This document shows positions 45,841 to 56,849 of a stretch of DNA of 64,000 bases, one piece after another (the first letter of the stretch is position 1; each line of letters begins with the position of its first letter). The stretch covers positions 174,698,478 through 174,762,477 of the forward strand of contig OV884058.1 of assembly GCA_930367215.1 (NCBI GenBank), in the 5' to 3' direction. Made by a program: the position numbers and the translations under genes. The stretch comes from Pollenia angustigena. Its lineage: Eukaryota; Arthropoda; Insecta; Diptera; Polleniidae. The notes beneath the pieces were generated by a model. It worked only from the letters and a program-made list of their open reading frames with translations. It was not told the origin of the DNA and ran no database searches.

Positions 45841-46314
45841 CACTAAAAAACTATTAAAAATGCGAAATGCAAAAAAATAATAATAATAACATTTTGTTCT
45901 TGGCACATTTTTTCATTGTTTAATTATTTTGCCTTTAACATTTTTATAAAATATACGAAATTTTTCAAAACTCTTTTGCAAACAACAAACATTGAATTCG
46001 CACTTTACATTACTTCGTATAGCCGACGGTTGTATTTTCGCCGGCGTCGTTGAAAATTTTTCAATATGATATTTATAACGTAACGTTAACTCTTTTGATA
46101 TTTTTCGACATGAACAGTTTTTTTTTACTTTTCGAGAAACGATGGAATATTTTGTTTCACATTTTCACATCTTTTCGATGTGACAGGTTCTCACTAAAGT
46201 TACATAACATGGGTACTGGTTGACCTTTTGTACTTCTACTTGTGACTCTTATGCCAAATTTTCAGGATAGTATTTACATCTATATTAAGTTAAGTTTCAT
46301 ATAAACTTAAATGG
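45841..46314. other. Intergenic stretch
   Basis: No gene is recognised. Sequence TATAGCCGACGGTTGTATTTTC near 46018 is the only non-AT-rich patch. Confidence 0.5.
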
Positions 46315-46640
46315 TATTTTAATACAGATTGATTTTTTGAGTTTTATTTGAAAAGTCTTATTTAATTAAGATAAAAGTATGGTAGCACAACTAAATAAAA
46401 AAAAATATTATAAAAAAGTTTATTTATTTGCAAGGTTTTCTCAAAACGCAGCTGAATATTATTGCTTTGCCTGTTGTTGTTGTATTGTTGTCATATTGAG
46501 GCCATTTTGCTAAGTTATTCCAATGGTAACTTAAGATGAATTTAAATGTACCACATCGGTGAATTAAGTTTTATTTAGTTGTTTAGTGAAGAAGTGAATT
46601 TTGTATTTAAAACGATTTTAAACATAAATATGTTTTAATA
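46315..46640. repeat. Dispersed repeat shared with 960-1390
   Basis: See the entry at 960-1390. This copy lacks the foldback found there and has its own insertion around 46375-46465. Confidence 0.55.
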
Positions 46641-46731
46641 TCAAGCCTGAAAATTTACCATTAAGACTAAATTTACGTAGACTTACTTATATTTTTCTTT
46701 TAATTAAAAGTAAAACTTGACTCTATTTCCC

Positions 46732-46737
46732 TTTATT
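46732..46737 (-). terminator. Poly(A) signal AATAAA of the DUF1091-type gene
   Basis: AATAAA on the minus strand lies 10 nt after the TGA stop. An overlapping earlier AATAAA includes the stop region. Confidence 0.5.
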
Positions 46738-46746
46738 TAATTATTT

Positions 46747-47379
46747 TCATTTATTTTTTTCATTTTTCTTATCAATTACTGTAACAAACCGAAAATTTAA
46801 TAATTTTACAGCTTCACTTACTATTTGTATTAATTCAAAGTTCATTAAATAACGACCCTCGTTAATATACAAAGGTACTATATCACCTGATATGGTACCA
46901 TTTTGTATGTAATAAAAACCATTAGTTAGAGGGCAGGAATTTATAAATGTTTCCTGAAACAGTAAAATATAACTTTCATTGTCGTTAGTAAAATTCTTTA
47001 AAATATCCAAAGTTTTACAAAAATCCAAATTTAAAGTCTTTTGTATATCAGAAGAAGGATGACCTTTAATGTCATTAAATTTACGTACAAAAACGTTCAT
47101 TAGAATTTTTCCCGGAAATGATCTAAAGGCAGTAACATTGTAGTATAAACCAATATCATTTTCGATTTCATAGTCAATTTTTAAAGCATCGGGGACAAAG
47201 GAATGAGAATAGAAGTTTTCAAAACGCAAGGGAATCTAAAAATTTAAGTGGTTTAATAAAAGCAAATAAAAAATTAAAAAAAATAAAAAACTTACGCAAT
47301 TGATGAAGTGTAAACAAAAAATAAGTGCCACAAGAATTTGTTTAAAGCAAATGAACTCGTTTGTTTTAAAGCAAAACAT
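46747..47379 (-). CDS. DUF1091-type secreted protein, two exons
   Basis: Exon 1 is 47296-47379, the intron 47236-47295 (60 bp, GTAAGT...TTTTTAG, phase 0) and exon 2 46747-47235. The product is 190 residues. Residues 1-28 form a signal peptide with the core QILVALIFCLHFINC. RFEN near 32-35, two cysteines (C101 in LDFCKTL, C129 in SCP), GFYY, the P149LY segment and EGRYL near 154-158 fit the DUF1091 (DM8) pattern that is expanded in Diptera. Four N-glycosylation sites (N61, N109, N114, N140) agree with secretion. Some DUF1091-related fly proteins act in chemosensory tissue; the role here is unknown. An alternative in-frame start lies 17 codons upstream at 47430, but the shorter start gives a better signal peptide. 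AATAAA lies just past the stop. No disruption is seen. Confidence 0.78.
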
Positions 47380-47570
47380 TATAAATGATTTTAAATGATA
47401 GGAATAATAATTTTTGAAAAATAGTATCATTATGATTTTACGCTTATTGATTTTTAAAAATTACTTTAAACATTATAAAGGCTTATTATAATGATTAGTA
47501 AATAGTCCAAGTATTCGGTTTTGGTATTCGGTTTTTGTTTTTTGCCACCATTATTTTTATTATTAAATTA

Positions 47571-48031
47571 CCCTGCAAATAAAATTGGAACACCTGATCC
47601 ATTTTGATAAAATGGACTACTCCATGGACTGGTCCGATGTAATGCAAGCATGGACCATGTCATTTTTAAAGAGTGTTTGTAGTGAGACAACATGTCTTCG
47701 TTTTTAACGACATGCTTTCGTTTTTAAACGACTTCAAAACTTATCCTCTTGAGTATACCATAGAGTAGTTTTAAAACTGCTCCTTAGTGGTCCAAAGGTG
47801 GGTTATATGGTCCTGCCCTAGGACATCGTAATGTTAATTGGACCATATTTTTTCCATACGTTTGGGTTACTTTTGGACTAGTCCTGGTCCCTTGTGCGCT
47901 ACTCTTTACACGCGTGTTTGGACTGGTCCTATTATTGGCAGGGTAAGAACAAACTAAAAACACATAAGTTCACCAAATACAACCAACATTCGAGAGAAAG
48001 CTTGTTTGGACTGGCCCTATTATTTGCAGGG
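47571..48031. mobile_element. CCCTGCAAATAA-ended element with duplicated right end
   Basis: CCCTGCAAATAA and TTATTTGCAGGG are inverted and flanked by TA on both sides (47569-47570, 48032-48033). An alternative right end, TTATTGGCAGGG, lies 80 bp earlier (47934-47945). It is explained by the tandem duplication of 47928-48090. Phrases GGACTGGTCC and GGACCAT recur inside. Confidence 0.7.
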
Positions 48032-48090
48032 TAAGAACAAACCAAAAACACATAACTTCACCAAATGCAACCAACATTCCAGAGAAAGCT
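47928..48090 (+). repeat. Two tandem copies of an 80-bp unit
   Basis: The unit TTTGGACTGGTCCTATTATT...GCAGGGTAAGAACAAAC...AGAGAAAGCTT occurs twice with few differences and spans the element end and its flank. Confidence 0.85.
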
Positions 48091-48092
48091 TT

Positions 48093-48375
48093 AGTGCGAT
48101 TCACTAACTTTTAACGAACCGACTTGTCAACATATATTTTCGCTGGCAGTAACGATAGTGTGATTTATATATAAAGGTTTATTTTTGTATTCATATAATT
48201 ACTATATTGAATGCCAAATGCTCAAAAGACATTTTAAACACAAAATACACTTTATCGATTAAAATAAGAATCGCTTATATAACAAAAATAGACTGCCGAC
48301 AGCGAGTATCGCTAAAAATATTACTGAATAGCAAATTCGAATAAATTACCGTAATAAAAGCTAGTGAATCGCACT
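48093..48375. mobile_element. MITE with AGTGCGATTCACTA termini
   Basis: AGTGCGATTCACTAACTTTT and the complement of AAAAGCTAGTGAATCGCACT are inverted over about 22 bp. The flank next to the tandem repeat ends GCTTT and the other begins GCTGT, so no sure duplication is seen. Confidence 0.7.
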
Positions 48376-49420
48376 GCTGTTCATTATTTTTGCAAAAATT
48401 TCAAAATTTATATTTGCATTTGTTTTAAATAAACAACATGACAAAACAAAATCAATGTTATGTTAAACAAGTAAGAGGGCTATTCGAATATGCCGAATTT
48501 TATATACTCTTCACCATGGTGCGATAAGAACCGAAAGTTATACGACCACTAACGCACATTGCATTAAGTACGGATGTAAGTTTAAACGTCAAATCATGTG
48601 TTTGTTTTGTTTAAAAAAATTCAAACAAATTCAGTTCATTAAAATAATCAAAAATTAGTTGCTTTGTGGTCTTTTCTTATATCTTTAATAGCAAAATTTT
48701 ACGGGAAAAACAGTGCCATTAGGGTTTTACAGTCCAGCATAAAAATGGTCCGAAAATGGCACAAAATGACAAAACTGGAAAAAGCTAGTAGTTCAGATGG
48801 AGAAAGGTTGTCAATAACTTCATCAATCTCACTTTCATTAAAATATGAGTAGTCCACTTGCAAACACCGCTAATCTAAAAAAACAAAAGTCTAATAAAAT
48901 CGATTAAAACAGTTTTTAAAAATTTAAATGCCAAGAGAGAGGTTTTTAGGATTATTGAATAATTAACCAAATATTGCGCGTAACTTACGGAGTTTTGTAC
49001 CAGATTGATAAAGGCTTTGGGAGCCATTTTAAAACACAAGTAAAATGGAGGCTTTTTCAGAATTTTAAGGTAGGTGTTTCACATATACTATTTCAACAAA
49101 ATCTTTTTTAATGACATCTTTAATATTTTCTCTAGCACTGTCAATTAAGTCTAAGCTTTCATTTTTAGAAAGCCCTTTTGTTTGTAATTTCAAGAGACTT
49201 GAGCGGATGCATTAAAAGTCCCCTTTTATGTACACTTAGTCACTTTTTACGTCCGATTTTTGCAACATTCATTTGGCATTTCGAATATATTCTGCCTCAT
49301 TTTCGTAAAGCTTATTTAAACATTTCTGGGTCAAAAGTGACTTTGTAACAAAATAATTGAAGAATAACAGAAAGGACAAAAAATGGCATATACCATAAAA
49401 AACTTGCCCTGATGATGAAA
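48376..49420. other. Intergenic with a repeat fragment
   Basis: 48470-48560 has the border of the dispersed fly repeat (AGTAAGAGGGCTATTCGAAT, ACTCTTCACCATGGTGCG). The 62-codon frame at 48664-48852 has no domain. Nothing else was recognised. Confidence 0.5.
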
Positions 49421-49429
49421 TGGTCATAA

Positions 49430-50120
49430 TTTTAGGGCATGAGTAAAAAGTGAGTATTTAAAAAACTTTACTTATTAAGTTTCAGAAGGATTTCTTTTCT
49501 AGTTATGAAAAATTGGGCATTAGAGGGGATGGATCCGATATTTAATAAATATCATCTAGAATATGAAGTTAGATTAAAAAAGCATTGAATACAAAAATAA
49601 AGCCATATTCTTGCCATTAACAATATTATACGATACGATGACATTGGACTTTAAATGACGATGCTATACATATAAAACAAAAAGGGCTGTAAAATAAGGC
49701 GTGGCAAAAACAATTTACTTAACGTTTTCAAACTTAAAAAATATACCTTTTATTCGAAGTCGTGACTGAAGAAAATTTTGTTGGTTTGTATTGGCTTCTA
49801 CTTAGTTTAATGTAGTATGTATGCAAAAATGAAAAAAGGGGCTTAATTTGGAGGCGTGTCATAAAAGTTAGCAGATTAAAATTTATACATACGTAGTTTT
49901 AGCAGAACTTTCTTGGCACGCAAAAAAATATTTGACATTGGGGGGAAGTATCCGAGATTGAAAAGTCACCAAAGGCAAAAATGAAGCCAATGTCAAGCCA
50001 TGAACAACGATATGCGATATGATGAGATCGGACTTTAAATGGCAGCGCTACATATAAAAAACCAAAAAGGCTGTATTTTGGGGCGTGGCAAAAAACAATT
50101 TTTCCTGTTTTAGCAATATA
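49430..50120 (+). repeat. Two diverged tandem blocks of a dispersed repeat
   Basis: The block with ATACGATACGATGACATTGG, ACTTTAAATGACGATGCTA and GGCTGTAAAATAAGGCGTGG (about 49490-49740) is repeated as GATATGATGAGATCGGACTT and GGCTGTATTTTGGGGCGTGG (about 49880-50110). This resembles the internal repeats of large fly dispersed elements. Confidence 0.6.
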
Positions 50121-50194
50121 TATATATGTATGTATATACCCTTTTCACATTTAGAGTAGCGTGTAAAGCTAAGTTAGTTATTATAGTATATAAA

Positions 50195-51000
50195 ACACTA
50201 GCTTAACCCGGTGCGCTTCGCTACACTGCTTTAACCACTTCTTCAGTTGAGAGATAATTTATATATGCATCCTATGGAAGGTATTTCCCCCCTGCGCCTA
50301 CCCGCTGTATTTTTATTTTCAAATGTGTAGTATACCATAAGAGTGACTTCTACAAAGTTTGAGCATTCTTACTATAACAGTTCTTAAGATATGTCATATT
50401 AAACATTGGCGTCCTATGGTGGGTAACAATTCCCCCGCTGCTAATTTATTTCAATTTTGGGTTTCAGAAGATCCTACTACCAAAAGTTCAACAAAATGCG
50501 TGCAGCGGCTCTTAGTAATATTTCTATCTATGAGGGGAACGGCTCCTCCTCTGTCCACCCCGCCCATTATTATATTGAAATTTAAAGTTTGCTATAATAG
50601 TAGCTTTAACCACGTTTGAAGACTCTCCCTTTAATAGTTCTTCAGTTGAGCGATATTTAATATATGCATCCTATGAGAGGTATTTCCCCCCCGCGCCTAC
50701 CCGCTTTATTCTTTTTTTAAATAGTGTAGTATACCATAAGAGTGACTTCTACAAAGTTTGAACATTCTCACTATAACAGCTCTTAAGATATGCGATATTT
50801 AACATTGGCGTCCAATGGGGGGTACCAATTGCCCTCCCCTATCGAAAAAATAGGTAGCCTATTTTATTTTTAGGGCTCACGTGATGCTACTGTAAAAATT
50901 TCAGGAAAATCGGTTCAGTAGTTTAGGAGTAAATAAGCCAACATACAAACAAACAAACAAACAAACATACAAACATTTTTCATTTTTATATAAATATATA
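50195..51000 (+). repeat. Dispersed repeat with a 0.4 kb internal duplication
   Basis: It starts ACTAGCTTAACCCGGTGCGC and ends in (CAAA)n-like CAAACAAACAAACAAACA and ATATAG. The unit with CTTCAGTTGAGAGATAATTT, TATGCATCCTATGG and CATAAGAGTGACTTCTACAA occurs at about 50238 and 50640. Its TCAGGAAAATCGGTTCAGTA segment is common in insect repeats. The class is not determined. Confidence 0.6.
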
Positions 51001-51015
51001 GAAGATAGAAGATAA

Positions 51016-51268
51016 CACTACGTGACAAAATTTTAACAAAGTCGTGACCAAATGAATCTGACAGCTAATCATTATGTAAAATTTTCCGCTGAATCCGAAT
51101 ATGAAGTCAGTCACAGCATCTTTTTTAAAAACACAAATAACGGTTATTTTAGAATATCTCAAAAACTGTTCTACTTTTGACAATTCTGACTTCATATTCA
51201 GATTCAGCGGAAAATTTACATAAAGATTAGGTGTCCAATTCATTTGGTCACAAAATTGTCACGTAGTG
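51016..51268. mobile_element. Harbinger-type MITE, intact, 253 bp
   Basis: CACTACGTGACAAAATTTTA and the complement of CACAAAATTGTCACGTAGTG are inverted, with TAA on both sides (51013-51015, 51269-51271). The whole element is a long palindrome. The other copy, at 7467-10500, was split by the LINE. Confidence 0.85.
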
Positions 51269-51428
51269 TAAAAGATAATATATTATGGTAAATAAAAACA
51301 AATTTTAAAATTTATTCTTTCGCTTTGGAACAAACTTCATCCATTTTTTTTTGGAATTTGAAAATTCAAATTCTTTGGAGTTATTAAATTTTATGCTGAA
51401 ATATTTTTCAATTACATACATACATACA

Positions 51429-51803
51429 TATCGTTAAATAAAATTAAAAAAGCCGTAACTAACAAAAAAATTCAAAATCGTGTTTTTGATCGGTTTTTAT
51501 GAACGCCAATTTCATGTTTTGACAAAAATTTAAAACTTCTGCGAACAAAAATTACGATTTTATTAAAAAACAAAGGGACGTTACTACAAGCGTGTTTATT
51601 GTATAAATGCAAAATTGCTTAATACCCATTTTTTTCTAACAAAATATAGTCAAATGGTTTCCTTTTAAAATTGTTTGAAGAATTCGACTTAAAAATCCAT
51701 GTTTTCTGATACGTTTATAGTTTTCATTTTATAAAGTTTTTTGCTTCTCCTGTAAAATTATATTTTTGTTAGTTACGCCTTTTTGCATTTTAGCTAACGA
51801 TAT
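51429..51803. mobile_element. MITE with GTAACTAACAAAAA arms
   Basis: ATATCGTTAAATAAAATTAA with AGCCGTAACTAACAAAAA faces TTTTTGTTAGTTACGCCTTT with TTAGCTAACGATAT. The imperfect arms span about 45 bp. Confidence 0.65.
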
Positions 51804-52246
51804 AAGAAAGCAATAAATTAAACATAAAAGCGAAGTGAAATATTAAGAGCTGGGGCAGGTTTATGCAACTTTATGTTGAAAAAACCAGTTTTTTTGACAT
51901 CTTTTGCAAGATTTTTGGCAAAATGCCTTCTTTGCATGTAAGTGCATATTTTGCAATCAAGCTATGAATTCCTAAACCAAAAAAACGATTTGACGTCAAA
52001 AACGGCGATCAATTTTGCTATTGCTAAATTTTGCTTCATTTCTAATATTAATTGAATTTTTCAATATGTTACAGTGATCTAATCGGGGAATTTCTACAGA
52101 GGTGCACGTAAGTTTCTGACTTTCATTCGCTTGAGAGTGACCCGAAATTAGTCTTTTGCTTGACTGTCCAAGCAGCTCATTACTTTCGGTCATAGACCAA
52201 GTAGTACCCGGGCAATAGTTTTTCAGCTGAAAGCTAGTGTAAGAAG
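51804..52246. other. Intergenic stretch
   Basis: No gene or bounded repeat was recognised. The 65-codon minus frame at 51996-52193 lacks supporting features. Confidence 0.5.
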
Positions 52247-52335
52247 CAGTGTTCGAAAATAAACATTAAATATCGCTCCTTAGTGTTCGGTAGATTTGTG
52301 GAAAATACACATGCTAAAAGTGTTTGTGTATTAAA

Positions 52336-53418
52336 TAGGGTATTCATTTAATCAGGTTTTTGCTTGAATCTGTTAATCGCTCGATTAATTAATCGAGGCT
52401 TTGGTTTAATCGGTTAATAATCGGTTAATTTTGTTATTGATCGGTTAACCGGTTAATGAGATTTTTTTTTTATAAATTAAGTTATTTCAATAAATAAAAA
52501 TTAAAAATTATTTATTATTTGGAGTTTATTAGTAAAAAAAAACAACAACATAACAATTCTTGAACTAAAACGAGCAAACAAAAAATAATTAATATGTATT
52601 TATTAAAATATAAACTGTAATATCATTTTATTAATTAGTTAAATAGTTTAAAGAGATATTATAAAATAATGTTTTAGAAAAATAAATTGGCTTACATGTT
52701 TAGGATTTAAGCAATTCTTTTCTTTAATTTTGATAACACTTGACTTTGAAACAATTCTTTGACTTATCGAAGATGTTGGAGAAATCGAAAGCAACCTATA
52801 ATACAGATTATCGAATTTCTCAGTCCTTTTCCTCAATTTCTCTAAGCAAATAAAATCTTCCATTATGCCATTACAGTCCTGTTTGAATTTTTTTTTAATG
52901 TTAACACTTCTAATAGTTTCGGTTAATTCTGTTGTTGTGTTACTATCGAGACTTTCTTCTGTTGTCTGGTCATCATTTAACTCATCCTAACAAAGCTCAG
53001 CACCGAACATTCTGCAACAAAGTTTATTTCCGAATCCCTTAATTTCTGGTTTTATACTGTATTTTAAGAATATATTGTAAGAAAATAATATTTCTAAACA
53101 CAACTTTTTTGGTGCACTTTGGTAACTTTTTTGGTGAACTTTGGTACAGATAACATTATAAAATTCTACATGGTTGCATTGAAGAATGCATTTGAAAAAG
53201 CGAGTTGCTTTGCAACTGACGCTATGGAACTCACCCATAATTCAAAACACAAAAAGATGGTTTAATAAATACTACAAAAAATTAAAATTTTTTTTGCATC
53301 GGTTAATCGACTGAAATTAACCAGGTTAATCGTTAATCGAGAAAAGCCAATTTAAAATTAACTGATCAGTTAATCGGGTAGTAATTAATCGGTTAACCGA
53401 TAACGAATGAATACCCTA
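52336..53418 (-). mobile_element. hAT element, internally deleted, 1.08 kb
   Basis: The ends TAGGGTATTCATT and AATGAATACCCTA are bounded by an exact 8-bp duplication GTATTAAA (52328-52335, 53419-53426). The subterminal parts repeat CGGTTAATCG and related words. The C-terminus of an hAT transposase remains inside. Confidence 0.9.
52648..52980 (-). pseudogene. hAT transposase C-terminal remnant
   Basis: The minus-strand frame reads LLSISPTSSISQRIVSKSSV then IKEKNCLNPKHVSQFIFLKH. This matches the hAT dimerisation region (the usual P-x-S-x-x-S-E-R-x-F-S...R-x-x-L-x-P block). The usual S-E-R is replaced by S-Q-R, so the last catalytic Glu is lost. The frame extends upstream to about 52980 without a recognisable catalytic core. 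A further frame at 53238-52987 is not assigned. Confidence 0.7.
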
Positions 53419-53782
53419 GTATTAAATCATTAAAAAAATTACGTTGCCCTGTTTGTCATCTTGGCGCACAAAATTAATACTCTTCTTATCCAACTCAACA
53501 GAAAAATGATAACATTTGATTCCGTTCGGTTTTTTTTTAAATAGCACAAACTTTAATGTGTTCGGTTCAGATTCATTAGTGTTCGCTCGTTTCAGTTGTG
53601 CTTAACGCCCTGTTGGCTGGAAAAAAAATTTTAAATTTCTTACACAAATTAATTTTTACACAAACAAAACACATATACATTACACAAGCATGCTATTCGT
53701 GCAGTTTTTGTTGCTAAAGTTTTTTGTTTGTTCATTTCTGTATCAATGTTCATAAGGAAATGAAACTTATAATTGTAATTTT

Positions 53783-54338
53783 TATACCCTTCACCTCAGG
53801 TGGAAAAGGGTATGTATAAGTTTGTCATTCCGTTTCTACAATATTGATCTAAGACCCTATAAAGTATATATATTCTGGGTCCTTATGAGGAGAGAACTTG
53901 ATTTAACCATCTCCGTCTGTCCGTCTTACGTTTGATATGTGTTTTCCGAAGACTCCAGACATGATAGCGGCTAGGTTGTTTTACATTTATGTCACATATA
54001 GTCCTCCATTTCCAAAAATGGGTGAGATGTTGAGTTGTGAACAATAAAACTGGCCATATTTCATTTTATTGATATTCAAACAACGTTCCTTCATGGTTCA
54101 GTTGTCTGGGGGGTTTATTGAAGTTAGAAACTGTAAGTCTTGGGTTCGAATCTTGGGTTTTCAAAACCAATTTTTTTTTGAATTTTTTTGTTCAAAAAAA
54201 ATATTTACCAGTTTTCGCTTTTCAAATTTAAATTATAATGAAGTTTTTAGTATTGTAAATATGTATGTACATGTTTCTACTCGCAAAATGGTGAAGGGTA
54301 TATAAGATTCGGCACAGCCGAATATAGCACTATTACTT
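53783..54338 (+). repeat. Dispersed TATACCCT-type repeat, 556 bp
   Basis: The left border TTTATACCCTTCACCTCAGG with GTTTGTCATTCCG and CCGTCTGTCCGTC inside, and the right border GGTGAAGGGTATATAAGATT with CGGCACAGCCGAATATAGCA, make this the most compact complete copy in the window. A 78-codon frame (54069-54305) overlaps its end and is not supported as a gene. Confidence 0.7.
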
Positions 54339-54342
54339 GTTT

Positions 54343-54480
54343 CACTTTATTGTTATCTGAAAATATTAAAGATTTCTTTTAGATTTTAAAATTCAAACAA
54401 TTGAAATTCACTCTAAAATGATTTGTGCGAAATTGACTGAATTTGAAAATCTTTAATATTTTCAGCTAACAATAAAGTAA
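54343..54480. repeat. Foldback, ~35-bp arms
   Basis: CACTTTATTGTTATCTGAAA and ATTAAAGATTT face AAATCTTTAATATTTTCAGC and TAACAATAAAGT. It sits directly at the end of the dispersed repeat. Confidence 0.7.
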
Positions 54481-54483
54481 AAA

Positions 54484-55320
54484 AATTACATTTATAAGTT
54501 TCTTTTCCTTAAGGTTTTTGGTAGACATGAATATGCGAAAAAACCTCACGCAGGGATGCAAATTTCTAAAACCTTCTAAAAAATTTTGAACCGCGATGAA
54601 TTGTAAACCGTAGGAAAATTTTTAAATCTAAAGCAGTGGATAAATTCCAAAATAGCATTTAAGTGATACGTATAGGAATATATACAAGTATCAGGTGTAT
54701 ATTTTTTAAAATTTCCGTCAGATTAAATGGTTGTTTTCAAACTTCAACCCGATCCCTGTGTGAACTTTCTTAACAATCCGAAAAAATTATCATATTTTTT
54801 ATTAATAACTTTTAAACTTTAAACTATACTATGCCGTTTTTGATTTTCGCAAAAATTGTGAAAAAGTTATAGCCCTAATGAACATGAATATTTTTTTGCA
54901 TATTTTTTAGGTTTTTTGTTTTTGTTTTATTATTATTATTTTGGATTGGAAAAATGGATTTTTTCTTACCTCACATAATACTTGATATATCTGACAACCT
55001 GTTAAAAATTATCTTTAACATCAATAACAAATTTTAAAAAGTTTCAATTACATTTATTTGAACTTTAATTGTTTTTGTATTTTATTATGTATGTATCTAA
55101 AAATGTTTTTTAAGAGACGTCATCAATCAGTAACATGTACTTAAATATCGGAAGAAAAAATTCTACGATAATTCAATATGTACAAACTTTACTCTTAATG
55201 CCGAAACAATGACAGTACAAGTACAACATCGTCACGCTTAGACCGACCAGTTTGTGCGTTCGTATTATCAAATCAATACATTAAATAAACAACAGGCATT
55301 GCTGTAATATTGTATACTGA
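54484..55320. other. AT-rich intergenic stretch
   Basis: No gene or bounded repeat was recognised. Confidence 0.55.
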
Positions 55321-55328
55321 GTTATATT

Positions 55329-56456
55329 CAGCGTTACCGTTGTGATACTAAAGTATCAATTTGACCCTTTTTCGACGGTCTTGATACCATTTATGACCCT
55401 TTTTTTAAATTATACTTTTGTATCATTTTCACCTATTTCGTGACACTTTTTGACCCTTTTTTTGAAATAGCACTCACATTTTGTTTTTTGTCAACAATGC
55501 TGGACGTTAGTGCTAAAACGATGTTTTCGAAATAAGCGGAGGTGGAGGAATGGACTTCAAGTGAAGATTAAATACCAAAATATAGAACGCAAATTCCTAA
55601 AAACCAGTTAGTATTCGTAAAAAGATTTGTGTTAAAAGATTTTGTACGACTTCTAAATTAGATTTTTGAATAACTAATGGTTATTTCTTTTCAAAAAAAA
55701 TGTGACATTTTATTTAAAAAATGCAATTTGGTGTTCGTTTCTTATAAATGTTTTGCTATCTTATAGAGTAGCAAGTTTTATGCTTAAAAATTCACCCTTA
55801 ATAATGTCATTATGCATTGAACTTTTTGCCACCTTTAAAATCGACAATATTAAGAGTGTCCTGTAAAAAAGGTGACATCGGTTTATATATGGGACCATTT
55901 TGAGGAGGATTGCCTCAAAGAGCAAGAAAATTTTGCAAAAATAGCGGCATCAAATTGATTAAAAGTCCCTAAAACTAACAGGAATGAAAAAATTCAGTAA
56001 AAATTGCTGAGATTCCCAAATATTTGGTAACAGCGGTAAGCTTTAAAGAATCACAAAACTTGCAGGAAAAAATTCGCCAACGATTGCAAAATTGGAAACA
56101 AAACCTAAAATTTATTTGAAATCGCTAAATAGGTAAAAACAAATTTCGGAATATAACATAAAAAGTATTAACAAAAATGAGCTATAATGATGAAGAACAA
56201 ACTTTTTGTCAAGTGTTTAAAACAGGAAAGGGCATTCCATAAACATATTAAGTTTTTTAAGCACTGCCTACCTGAAATAAATATTTTTTGTTTGTTTATA
56301 TAAAAACTTGGTCTTATCATATATATTTAAATGGGACATACCTACTGCTTTTAAAAATGTTAACCCTTTTTTTATTGGAATACCCTTTTCTTGACCCCTT
56401 TTTCTGGAAAATCCCCTTTTTGTGACCCTTTTCGAAAATTTCCAACGGTAACCCTG
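55329..56456. mobile_element. hAT-like non-autonomous element, 1.13 kb
   Basis: The ends CAGCGTTACCGTTG and CCAACGGTAACCCTG are inverted, with an exact 8-bp duplication GTTATATT (55321-55328, 56457-56464). The subterminal parts repeat GACCCTTTTT in both orientations. No transposase was recognised. Confidence 0.88.
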
Positions 56457-56849
56457 GTTATATTAAATGATTATAAACAATAATTTGTGTGTCTGGATGC
56501 GAGAATTAAGCAAATGTTAAGTCTGGGTTCACACTATGAAAGTTTTCTTTCAGAAAGTCTGAGTTTACGGCTGTAGGAAATATCGCCCAAAGAAAAATCG
56601 ACAAAAAAAAAAAAAAATTAAAAATCGCCCAAAAACATTGCATGTAAAATTGGGCCTGATTTCATATGAAAAATTTATCGTTATTGTTGGGTGATTTTTC
56701 GTTTTTTAAAATTGGGTGATTTTTCATAATGAAAAATGTTGTATGAAAAATGGCCCAAAAAAATGGGCTATTTTTAAAATTCTACCATAATCTTACATAG
56801 CAGAGAAAACCATGTTTTATTATGGTTGCAAACAACAAAACTATTTTTC

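Larger units (their letters stand above)
52247..53610. mobile_element. hAT-like MITE, partial copy split by an hAT element
   Basis: 52247-52335 and 53427-53610 together match the reverse of 389-924: CAGTGTTCGAAAATAAACAT, GTTCGGTAGATTTGTGGAAA, then CCCTGTTTGTCATCTT and GTGTTCGGTTC. The far terminus is missing. Confidence 0.7.
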
